In this document: positions 1-10,930 of the stretch, in pieces | How the letters are laid out: each line of letters begins with the position of its first letter | Position numbering within the stretch: position 1 is the first letter of the stretch | DNA from: Manis javanica | Taxonomy: Eukaryota; Chordata; Mammalia; Pholidota; Manidae | DNA length: 64,000 nt | NCBI RefSeq assembly: GCF_040802235.1 | Contig: NC_133174.1 | Span: forward strand, 136,949,213-137,013,212 | Direction: 5' to 3' | Translations under genes and position numbers: made by a program | The notes under the pieces: model-generated | The model's database searches: none | Told to the model about the DNA's origin: nothing | Seen by the model: only the letters and a program-made list of their open reading frames with translations

Positions 1-2185
1 ATGAGACAGGGATGGCCACTCTCCCCACTGTTATTCCACATACTATTGGAGGTCCTAGCCATGGCAATTAGACAAAACAAAGAAATACAAGGAATCCAGA
101 TTGGTAAAGAAGAAGTTAAACTGCTGCTATTTACAGATGACATGATATTGTACATAAAAATCCCTAAAGACTCCACTCCAAAACTACTAGAACTGATATC
201 GGAATACAGCAAAGATGCAGGATACAAACTTAATACACAGAAATCAGTTGCATTCCTATACACTACCAATGAACTAGCAGAAAGAGAAATCAGGAAAGCA
301 ATACCTCTCACAATTGGATCAAAAGAATAAAATATCTAGGAATAAACCTAACCAAGAAAGTGAAAGATTTATACTCTGAAAACTACAAGACACTCTTGAG
401 AGAAATTAAAGAGGACACAAATAAATGGAAATGCATCCCATGCTCATGGGTACAAGAATTAATATTGTCAAAATGGTCATCCTGCCTGAAGCAATCTAGG
501 ATTCAATGCAATCCCTATCAAAATACTAACAGCATTCTTTGAGGAACTAGAATAGTTCTGAAACTCACATGGAACCAACGAAAGATCCTGAATAGCCAAA
601 GCAATCTTTAGAAGGAAGAATAAAGCTGGGGGGATTACACTCCCCAACATCAAGCTCTACTAAAAAGCCACAGTAATCAAGACAATTTGGTACTGGCACA
701 AGAAGAGACCCATAGATCAATGTAACAGAATAGAAAGCCCAGATATAAACTCAAGCATATATGGTCAATTAATATATGATAAAGGAGCCATGTATATATA
801 ATGGGGTAATGACAGCCTCTTCAACAACTGTTGTTGGCAAAACTGGACAGCTACATGTAAGAGAATGAAATTGGATTACTGTCTAACTCTAAAACCAAAA
901 GCAAACTTGAAATGGGTCAACGACCTGAATATATTTCAGGAAACCATGGAAGTCTTGGAAGAAAACATAGACAAAACTCTCTTGAATATAAATATGAGCA
1001 TCTTTTTCATGAACATATCTCTCCGGGCAAGGTAAAAAAAAAAAACAAAAAGGAAAAGTGGAATCATATTAAAATATAAAGCTTCTATACAGCAAAGGAC
1101 ACCATCAGTAGAACAAAAAGGCATTCCACAGTATGTGAGAATATATTGATAAATGACATATCCGATAATGGGTTGACATCCAAAATATATAAAGAGCTCA
1201 AGTGCCTCAACAACTGAAAAGCTAATAATCCAATTAAAAAATGGGCAGAGGGTCTGAGCAGACACTTCTCCAAAGGAGAAATTCAGATGGCCAACAGGCA
1301 TATGAAAAGATGCTCCACATTGATAATTGTCAGGGAAATGCAAATTAAAACCACAATTAGGTGTCACTTCACACCAGTTAGGATGGCCAACATAGAAAAA
1401 ACTTTGAACAACAAATGCTGGCGAGGATGCTGAGAAAGGGGAACCCTCCTACACTGCTGGTGGGAATGTAAATTAGTTCAACCATTGTGGAAAGCAGTAT
1501 GGAGGTTCCTCAAAATGCTCAATATAGAAATGCCATTTGACCCAGGAATTCCACTTCTAGGAATTTACCCTAAGAATACAGGAGCCCAGTTTGAAAAAGA
1601 CAGATGAACCCCTATGTTTATTGCAGCACTGTTTACAGTAGCCAAGAAATGGAAGCAACCTCAGTGTCCATCAGTAGATGAATGGATAAAGAAGAGGTGG
1701 TACATATACACAGTGGAATACTATTCAGCCATAAGAAGAAAACAAATCCTACCATTTGCAACAACATGGATGGAGCTGGAGGACATTATGCTCAGTGAAA
1801 TAAGCCAGGCAGAGAAAGACAAGTACCAAATGACTTCACTCATCTGTGGAGCATAACAACAGAGTAACACTGAAGGAACGAAACAGCGGCAGTCTCACGG
1901 AACCCAGGATTGGACTGGTGATTACCAATGGGAAAGGGGTTGTGGAGGGTGTGTGGGAAGGGAGGTAGAAGGGGATTAAGGGGGGGCATGGGGAAGGCAT
2001 TATAGCACAGAGAAGACAAGTAGTGACTCTACAGTATCTTACTATACTGATGGACAGTGACTATAGTGGGGTATGTGGTGGTTACTTGACAATAGGGGGG
2101 GTTGTAGAAACCACAGTGTTGCTTGTGTGAAACCTTCATAATACTGTATATCAATGACACCTTAATAAAAATTAAAAATAAATGT
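1..2185 (+). mobile_element. LINE-1 fragment: 3' part of ORF2 plus 3' UTR
   Basis: The first 330 bases are an open piece of the L1 ORF2 reverse transcriptase: a [10 protein letters not shown] motif (normally QGCPLSPLLF) and the catalytic box as FTDDM, followed by the thumb region. ORF2 is then broken by several stops and frameshifts. Its conserved C-terminal end reappears at 1614-1856 (KWKQPQCPSVDEW, then YYSAIRRKQ). After it come a purine-rich 3' UTR and an A-rich tail near 2160-2185. The element enters from outside the window. It cannot mobilise itself: the reading frame is interrupted and the 5' end is not here. Related copies are at 2.7, 6.3, 14.0, 24.8, 37.5 and 46.9 kb. Confidence 0.93.
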
Positions 2186-2719
2186 AGAAGGCAACATGAT
2201 TGTAAAGAACCATAGCTCTTTCATAAATACGGCACCTTTTTTTAAATAATCAAAGTCCTAATAAAGCCAACAGAACTCTGCTATGGAGTTTGATTACAAG
2301 GAAGAGAAAGAATAACCTTTCAGGTAAAGACATTGAATAGTACATCAAAAAGTAGTTTCATCCAACTTGAATTTCCCCAACATTTTAATATATTTCATAG
2401 CTTCTTTTAAGACTCATATATTATGAATCAACACAAAAAAAATTCTGTTTCAGTTTTTTCCTCTACTGTGTTTTTTTAAAATTCTGGAGCAGACTGATAT
2501 TTTAGGAAAAAAGAAGTCTTCCCCAGGGTCCCTAATGTCCTTGGAAAGGCTCTCTGTGGTAAAACAGTTTTCATAATTAAACTAGGAATTACTTCTTTAA
2601 CATATGATTCATTCTAATATGTATTTAAATTTTTCTTGGTTTTAAGTTTTATTATGTTAAGTATCAATACATAACTGAAAATCTTTCACATAATTGAAAC
2701 TCTTTGGGATTGTCAATTG
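2186..2719. other. AT-rich spacer with no gene seen
   Basis: No open frame with family resemblance, no splice-bordered exon and no clear repeat was recognised between two oppositely oriented L1 fragments. Confidence 0.5.
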
Positions 2720-3630
2720 TTTTTATTAAGGTATCATTGATATACACTCTTATGAAGGTTTCACATGAAAAACATTGTGGTTACTACATTCACCCACATC
2801 AAGTCCCCCCCCATACCCGAGTGTAGTCACTGTCCATCAGTGTAGTAAGATGCCACAGAGTCACTACTTGTCTGTGCTACACTGTCTTCTCTGTGAACCC
2901 CCCATACCTTGTGTACTATTCATACTACCCGCAGTCCCTTCTCCCTCCCTCCCCTACCCACCCTCCCCCACCCCCTGCTCTTCTGTAAATGCTAGTCCAT
3001 TCTTGGAGTCCAAGTCTGCTGCTGTTTTGTTCCTTCAGTTTTTGCTCTGTTGTTACACTCCACAAATGAGGGAAATTATTTGGTACTTGTCTTTTTCTGC
3101 CTGGCTCATTTCTGGAGGCTAGGATCTCCAGAACTATGTTGAATGAAAGTGGGGAGAGTGGGCATCCTTTGTCTTCTTCTCGATCTTAAAGGAAGAGCTT
3201 TCAGCGCCTCGCTGTTTAGTATGATGTTGGCTGTGGGTTCGTCACATATGGCCTTCATTATGTTGAGGTACTTGCCCTCTGTACCCGTTTTGTTGAGAGT
3301 TTTTATCATGAGTGGATGTTGAATTTTGTTGAATGCTTTTTCAGCATCTATGGAGATGATCATGTGATTTTTGTCTTTCTTTTTGTTGATGTGATTTATG
3401 ATGTTGATGGATTTTCGAATATTGTGCCATCCTTGCATCCCTGGAATAAATCCTCGTTGGTCATGGTGGATGATCTTTCTGATGTATTTTTGAATTCGGT
3501 TTGCTAATAGTTTGTTGAGTATTTTTGCATCTATGTTCATCAGGGATATTGGTCTGTAATTTTCTCTTTTTGTGGTGTCTTTGTCTGGTTTTGGTATTAA
3601 TCCTGGCCTCATAGAATGAGTTTGGAAGTA
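2720..3630 (-). mobile_element. Antisense LINE-1 with large internal deletion
   Basis: On the minus strand, 2720 to about 3118 is the L1 3' UTR and extreme ORF2 C-terminus, with the tail on the plus strand as TTTTATTAAGG. From about 3120 to 3630 the sequence jumps to the ORF2 reverse-transcriptase N-terminal half: [50 protein letters not shown] and the ISIDAEKAF box. The rest of RT and the cysteine-rich region are missing between them. The join is near 3115-3125. Confidence 0.9.
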
Positions 3631-5330
3631 TTTAGTATTGTGAAGTTTTAGAGTTTAATGGGCCACGGACCAAAATTTTGAGAGCCATCACTTTAGGGAA
3701 ATATATTCTTTTTTTCCTTGAAAAACCAAAGCATATACAGTTTACATTTCTCTGTCAATTTCACTTACTCCTAATATAGTCTCTTATGTTAATCACATGT
3801 TAATTGTAACTTTCAACCATAGTAACTTCTATTTCATAGTGAAAGCTGGAGGTAGGGATGGGCAACTGAGAGATGTCATATGTGAGCAATGTAGCTGACT
3901 ACCAGAGCTCATAAGCTTTTTGTACTATGGTCAATAGCACATAGATCTTTTCACACTTTGTTGATATGTAAAAGTCTAAAGTGTTAACATGGAAAATGAG
4001 CATTTTTTACATGACTTAAAGATATTGCTTGTGAAAAATAAGCAAAAGTACATCCTCTTAGGTTTAATGATTAATATTTGAGAATTTTATCCTATATCCA
4101 GTAACATATTCAATATCGTGTACTGTTTTAAGCTACCTAAGGACCTTGGAAATTATCAAGATGACATTCTGTAAAATAAAAATACTGTTGAATAATGAAT
4201 CAGTTTAGTTGAACACAGATTATGTTTTCAAATTCTTAAACATTTTGGAGAACATTAGTTTGCGTGGCAAACCTCTATACATTAAGAAAAACATACCCGA
4301 GTAAATAAATGTATTATACTTTAGCACTGTTACGTCAAGAAAAGACATGGGTGTTTTATAAAACCAAAGTTATTGAATTAGTCTTGTGTTTACCAAAGAT
4401 TTCTGTTATGTGAACTTGGAATATTAAATGTTTCTGGTTTACTTACTGCAGAAAGAAATTTTTTAAAAGTTTAGTACAGTTAAAGTATTAGGAATCCAAT
4501 TTATTTTCTGGGAATTTTAGGATTGTTTATCTCTTTAAATTATTTATTTTATTTCTGTAAACCAATCAGAATTAATTTGAGACCTTTAATTTAAGAGACT
4601 TTATTTTAAGGGGCTTTAAGAGACTTTATAACTTACTGTGTTAATACTTTCCCCTGGCTATTAACGTCATGATTATTCATTGTGCTAAAGCTCTCTGAAT
4701 TACAGACACATAAAGAGCTTATAGCTTCAGTTCTACCATTTCAGCCACAGGTCAAGACTGAGCACAGAAATATAAACAAATACAATCCAGCTACCAAAGC
4801 TGGAATTCCTTTTAGATTCTTAATTGATTTAGCTCACCGTGGATTAATAGACAAGGACTAACAAAGTGGATTCTCTATCATTTCTTATGGGTAACTATAA
4901 TTCAGTAATCCATTTACAGAGATCTCCAAATCATAAAACTTCTTTTCAGTTATTGCTGCGACCAGTGGGGTACAGATTATTGTCTAAACTAGAACAAATA
5001 CAAAATCAGTAGAGAAGAAAAAAATTGGAGTCAGCAGAGTTAAATTTTTATTGCCACTTGGATTCACAGTGGGAACCAAGATGGATCGGGGCTCAAGCTG
5101 CTCATAGGGTTATGTATCTGATTCTGTCAGATCCATTTTGGCATTGGGAATCTTGTTGGATGACCTCCAAAAGGTTGAGAGATACTTTTTGATAAAGAAA
5201 ATCATTAATAAATGACTATGTCTCAAAAATTTAACTCATTACTGCAGGAATCAGAGGCCCTTTTGATTTCTCTTACTGGTTTCCTAACAGATATCTGAGA
5301 CTTAATTAAGTATCACCTCTAAGCCTTTCT
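3631..5330. other. AT-rich non-coding stretch
   Basis: No gene is recognised. I looked on both strands for the DDX4 exons that should precede the fragment at 8.1 kb, such as the segment around QVGQFSKREKLVEI, and did not see them. Confidence 0.45.
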
Positions 5331-6125
5331 TTCTTGCAGTCCTATCTCAGTTAGTGTTAGTTCCATTTCTCCAGTAGCTCAGACACAAAACCATGAAGTT
5401 ATCCTTGGATTTCTTTCTAACTGCACATCTGATCTCTTAGCAAAGTCATCTTGGTTCTACCATCAAAATATACTCAGAATCCATTAGCTGCTCAGTTATA
5501 AAAAATAAGATCAGATCTTTTTCATTTCTTTGCTCAAAACCCAGTGGGCTTCTCAGAGTAATGAAGTTCCTTCAGTGGCCTTCAGAGCCCTACCCGGTAT
5601 GGCTTCCATTACGCCTCTCTCTTCCTTTCCCACTGGCCTCCCATGCTCACCCTACTCCAGCCAGACTTTGCTCATAACTATTCTTCACACTTAACGGGCA
5701 CACTTCTGCCTCATGGCCTTTTTACTTGCTGTACAACGTACAAGGATCTACATTCTTTGTCCTGCCAGGAATGTAGAGGCCACATGAAAGCCTCTTTCTT
5801 GTTTTGTTCTCTTTTGGGGTCTTTTGAGCACATCAGACACACACCTGACTCAGAGCCTTGATGTTTGTTCCTCCCTCTGCCCTTTCCTCAGATAAATGAA
5901 TAGTTCACTCTTGTTTTATTCATGTCTCCGATGTCATCTAATTAGAGAAGCTGTATTTAAATAACCTTCTTGGGGACCTTTATCGTGCTGTTTTTTCCCC
6001 CTTTTTACACTTAATGCATAATACCTGTTTGTCTCCCCAGGATCAGAGCAGGGGCTTTGTTTTATTGCTATAATTTCTAACACCTAGAATAGTGACTGAC
6101 TAAACATTTGTTAAATAGATGAAGT
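5331..6125 (+). mobile_element. L2-type ancient LINE fragment
   Basis: The sequence has the usual L2 3'-region wording in sense: a stretch reading CCCTACC..GGCTTCCATTACGCCTCTC, a CTCAC..TCCAGCCA block near 5645, and a tail with ACTGACTAAACATTTGTTAAATAGATGAA near 6100. It is heavily diverged and non-coding. The exact borders are approximate. Confidence 0.6.
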
Positions 6126-6206
6126 CACCTGATAGAGAGTTGGGGGAGAGGGCTTATGGACAGTAATACAGTCTCCCTTACGTAAATTACACTCTTCCCT
6201 CTCCTA

Positions 6207-6211
6207 ACATT

Positions 6212-6270
<59 letters not shown>

Positions 6271-6271
6271 T
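6207..6271. repeat. (TTTA)n microsatellite
   Basis: About sixteen uninterrupted TTTA units sit directly against the 3' end of the antisense L1 that follows. Read on the L1's own strand they are TAAA units, so the array is most simply an expanded L1 poly(A) tail. Confidence 0.95.
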
Positions 6272-7505
6272 TAAGGTATCATTGATATACACTCTTATGA
6301 AGGTTTCTCAAGAAAAACAATGTGGTTATTATATTCACCCATATTATCGTGTCCCATACCCCATTGCGGTTACTGTCCATCAGTGTAGTAAGATGCCAGA
6401 GTCCCTATTTGTCATCTCTGAGCTACACTGTCTTCCCCTTGACCCCCCATACCATACACCATGTGCACCAATCATAATACCCCACAATCCCCTCTCCCTC
6501 CCTCCCCACCCGCCCTCCCCCACCTCTCCCCTTTGGTAACCACTCGTCCCTTCTTGGGAGTCTGTGAGTCTGCTGCTATTTTGTTCCTTCAGTTTTACTT
6601 CGCTGTTATACTCCACAAATGAGGGAAATCATTTGGTACTTGTCTTTCTGCGCCTGGCTTATTGCACTAAGCATAATGCCCTCTAGCTCCATCCATGTTG
6701 TTGCAAATGGTAGGATTTGCTTCTTTCTTATGGCTGAATAATATTCCATTGTGTATATGTACCACCTCTTCTTTATCCATTCATCTACTGATGGACACTT
6801 AGGTTGCTTCCATGTCTTGGCTATTGTCAATAGTGCTACAATGAACATAGGGGTGCATATGTCTTTTTGAAACTGGGCTCCTGCGTTCTTAGGGTAAATT
6901 CCTAGGAGTGGAATTCCTGGGTCAAATGGTATTTCTGTTTTTTGTTTTTTTGAGGAACCTCTATATTGCTTTCTGCAATCGTTGAACTAGCTTACATTCC
7001 CACCAGCAGTGTATGAAGGTTCCTCTTTCTCTATCCTCGCCAGCATTTGTTGTTCCTAGTCTTTTCTATGTTGGCCATCCTAACTGGTGTGAGGTGACAT
7101 CTCATTGTGGTTTTAATTTAATTTGCGTTTCCCTGATAATTAGCGATGTGGAGCATCTTTTCATTTGCCTGTTGGCCATCTGAATTTCTTCTTTGAAAAA
7201 GTGTCTGTTCATACCCTCCGTACATTTTTTCATAGGGTATTTGCTTTTTGGGTGTTGAGGCATGTGAGTTCTTTATATAGTTTGGATGTTAACCCCTTGT
7301 TGGATATGTCATTTACAAATATATTCTCCCATACATTTCCCCATTGTATATCCATGGCTCTTTTATCGTATATTAATTGACCATATATGCTTGGGTTTCT
7401 ATCTGATCTGGACTCTCTAGTCTGTTCCATTGGTCTGTGGGTCTGTTCTTGTGCCTGTACCACATTGTCTTGATTACTGTGGCTTTGTAGTAGCTCTCTT
7501 TAACA
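6272..7505 (-). mobile_element. Antisense LINE-1, 5'-truncated
   Basis: The minus strand carries the L1 3' UTR from 6272, then the ORF2 C-terminal end (KTWKQPKCPSVDEW, YYSAIRKKQILPF at 6606-6848) and more upstream ORF2 remnants up to about 7505. It lies upstream of the DDX4-like exons, in what would be an intron or flank of that copy. Frameshifts and stops are present. Confidence 0.92.
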
Positions 7506-8136
7506 TTTTATAGGGAAATTTCTTGTGTAGAAAAATCTCTGACTTATGCTTGAATTTCTATCAAATAGTAAGCTCACAAGTAAATGTTCTTTGATGTGTT
7601 AAGACCAGTTATTCATTTTCTTTATATATGAGATACTTTGGGGATAAAGGGGATACCTTGGGGATAATGTTGGAACACGGAATATTGTAGGATTTATCAT
7701 CAGCCCTGTTTAAATGTCAGTATTATGGCTACCTTGGGCAATAAAAGCAGGTGAAAGATTGGCTTATCTTGGGAAGGAAATGAAGGCATTTGTTTATAGA
7801 GAAGGAAATAAAGGGCCTGAGAAGAATTTGGAATCACTAGGAGCTGGCAGGTTGATATCACTTATCCTTACTTAAGTCTCTTCTTTCTGATGTTGGCTGG
7901 GGAAGATAAGGGGCAAGGTGACTTTTTTGTCCCTAAAGTAGGAAGACAGTCCCTTGTCTTTTTATCTTTCATTCATTCAGGGGATAGTTGAGTTCCTATT
8001 AGCTACCAGGCTGCGTCAGAGTGCTGGGAGTACAGTGGTAGATGAGCTTGTTTCCTACTGAGCGCCACCCCCCACCTTTTTATCCATTTGCTAATTTTGT
8101 AATTTGAGTGTTAATCATTGTTTCATTGTCTTCTAG

Positions 8137-10317
8137 GTGATGAAAGAACCATGGTTTTTGTTGAAACTAAGAAAAGAGCAGATTTTATTGCCAGTTTTCT
8201 TTGTCAAGAGAAAATATCAACAACAAGTATTCATGGGTAAGTAGATTGATATGATTTCCTAGTAGGGAGGTGACTTCTATTTGTCATTTGTTCAAAAGCA
8301 TCAGTGTATATAACTAATATGACATAATCCTAGGATTAGGGTTCAGAAGTTTCAAGATCTAAACTTGCCCTTCATCTTCATTTTAAGTTTCTGTAAGGAC
8401 TAAATGGTGGGAATGGATGGGGGCAAGTTCTTAGACTCTTTATGAGGAGTGATACCTTCTCAACGGATCTCACTTAACACCCTCTTGTCCTTACATCTAA
8501 ATTTGTCCTTTGCTCACTCTTATCTTTCTGTTTCCTGACAGTTTTGTATTGGCACGCTTAAAAATGTCATATTAACACAACTTTATTGACACTTTACTAA
8601 TGGATCTAAGATAATCAGTGAACAGGTTGAAGTTTGAGATTAGTACTTAAAAAAACCTTCTATTTGTGAAGCATTCTCATCATGAAGCATGTATTTTTTT
8701 GTTAAGACTAGAAAAGAGATTATTAATAGGTAAGCTTTGATGTTTGTCATATATTAGTTTGCATTTTGGCTCTCTGCATTACCTGTATGGAGATAATTGT
8801 TCCACCCTCCATATTATTCTGAGAATTAAATAAAATGATGGCTTGAAAGGAATTAGTATAACACCTGGCATATAAGAGATAGACATTAATATTAAATGCT
8901 GCTATTCTTACTATTATTAAAAAGAAATTAATGTGAACTTTACTGGTTCTCTGTAATAATTTTTTCAATTGCTGCCCATATGCATGGTCTCTTTTCTTTC
9001 CAGTGACCGGCCGCAGCGAGAGAGAGAGCAGAGTCTATGGGATTTTCGCTGTGGAAAGTGCCCGGTTCTTGTTGCTACCTCAGTAGCAGGCAGAGGGCTG
9101 GATATTGAAAATGTTCAACATGTTATCAATTTTGATCTTCCTTCTACCATTGAGGAGTATGTCCATCGAATTGGACTTACTGGTCGTTGTGGAAATACTG
9201 GCAGAGCTATTTCCTTTTTTGATCCTGAATCAGATCACCATTTGGCACAGCCTCTGGTGAAAGTATTGTCAGATGTAAGTTCCAAATTTTTAAAACTGAA
9301 GTGATGGTGTTCTTTATCATTAAAAGTAGACATTCTATATATACATATATTCAGGAAGAGTAAACTGTTCCATCCTTGAGATTTTATTAACATGTTATAG
9401 TATATGAAGTAAATTCTCTTTTTTAAGGCTCAACAGGATGTTCCTGCATGGTTGGAAGAAATTGCCTACAGTACACGTTCCGGGCCCCAGTGGTAGTACA
9501 AGAGGAAATGTGTTTGCATCAGTTGATACTAGAAAGGTTAGTTGAGGGGAAGAATTCAGAACTTGGCTTACAGTTTCTCTCTGTGAATGTCATACTTAAT
9601 AATGTGAAGTAACTAAACATTCAATAATTTAAGTCATTATTTTCATACCTAGAATATTACTGTAGTATTTCTCAAATTCTGAGTACATATATATTTTTGG
9701 TCTTAAAGGTCAGGAATTGAATTTAAAGTTTATGCTCAAATATCCTCTTTTCCTAGGTTTGCTGGCATTTCAAATTCTGATTTCGAATCTTACAAATTTT
9801 CTGTAGGAATTCTTTACTTTTGGAATTCTGACTACATAATTAATCAAGAAAAAGACTTGAGATAATGAATTACACATCTTTTCTGATGTGTCAGTTTATA
9901 GGCATCACCACTTTTATACAGAGATAATGGGCATATTAGTCATTGAATATTTATGCTTAATCACTGAAGTGTAGAGCTTTTAAGTTCTTTTACTTGTCAA
10001 AACTATTGGATTAAAAAAGTTTTTTCCTGAAATACTTTGTGCACAGTTCAGACCTCCAAGGTTCTATGGGCCTTTTTGCAGATGGACTGAATGTAGTGAG
10101 AAGAACGTTTTATATATACGTATATGTGTTTGGGGAAGACATGGTAGAAAGCTTGAGTCCCTGCTCTCTGGGCATTGTAATTTTAGAGATGTCATAAAAC
10201 TAAATGTTTTCTTCTTCCTTTTTTTTAAGAATTACCAGGGCAAGAGCACTTTCAACACAAACAGGGTTTTCTTCGTTACAAACTTCCAATCCAGTAGGTG
10301 GTGAGTCATGGGATTAA
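8137..10317 (+). pseudogene. DDX4: DDX4 (VASA)-like unprocessed fragment, four C-terminal exons
   Basis: Four exon-like blocks with splice borders match the C-terminal part of DDX4, a germ-cell DEAD-box RNA helicase. Exon a (8137-8236, AG before and GTAAG after) reads [17 protein letters not shown]. Exon b (9004-9274, TTTCCAG before and GTAAGT after) is open across helicase domain 2: [20 protein letters not shown] and [19 protein letters not shown]. Exon c (9428-9536) begins AQQDVPAWLEEIAYST, then loses two bases and reaches a stop. Exon d (10239-10317) keeps the ESWD-stop ending but has diverged. Motif VI reads HRIGLTGR where DEAD-box proteins have HRIGRTGR, losing an arginine that contacts ATP. 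Introns are retained, so this is a DNA-level duplicate rather than a retrocopy. Upstream helicase exons were not found. Probably non-functional; an open exon b could still be transcribed. Confidence 0.88.
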
Positions 10318-10930
10318 AGCTGAAACAGCCTTCAAGTTTGTGGCACAGTTTTGATGCAAAGAAGACAATAGTTTTGATTTTTGAGCTTTTAACAGAACTG
10401 TGAAACCTGGCACTTGTATCTCTTGTCCTTCTGTTCTTACTCCCACCCTTAAAGAAATATATATCCTGACTAGTTATGTGAAATGCTGAAAGTTACAGCA
10501 TTGCAGTTACTGATATAAATGGTGTTACCTGGAAAGATTAAAGCATTATAGATGTCTTGCTTATTTCTAGAGTATTCTTCAGAGGTATTAGACATGTTTC
10601 ATGTCTAAATGCTAAGTCTTAGTATAGTGTTTATGGACCCTATTACAAGCAATAGCATATATACATTTGTGGTTAAAAATTATTAAGTCTCATTTTTACT
10701 CAAAAGGAAACCTTAAAGCTAGACAGAGTGTTTCACGAAAATATGGTAACGCGATTGTCATGAAGCAGTGAAAGACATAAGCCTGTTAAGACAATTTTGA
10801 TTCTAGATCATCTGATATGCGATAAAAATGGTGAAATGTTTGCTATGTGAGCTCTGTACTCAATGATATAACAAATGCTTGTTTTCATAAAATGTAGACT
10901 TTCCAGAAAATAAAGGATGAAACACTCTTC
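10318..10930 (+). other. 3' UTR-like sequence of the DDX4 copy with poly(A) signal
   Basis: The stop of the last DDX4-like exon is followed by about 600 bases of non-coding DNA with AATAAA at 10909-10914. This is consistent with the duplicated block including the original 3' UTR. The assignment rests on position and the signal; the UTR sequence itself was not compared. Confidence 0.5.

Noticed and set aside
8969-9304. DDX4-like exon b as a stand-alone small gene
   Set aside because: Its borders are splice sites and neighbouring exons lie at the expected spacing, so it is an exon of a larger unit; the apparent start and stop are intronic.
8137-10317. Alternative assignment to X-linked DDX3X
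   Set aside because: The C-terminal AQQDVPAWLEEIAYST block and the ESWD ending are DDX4-type; DDX3X ends differently and has another exon pattern.
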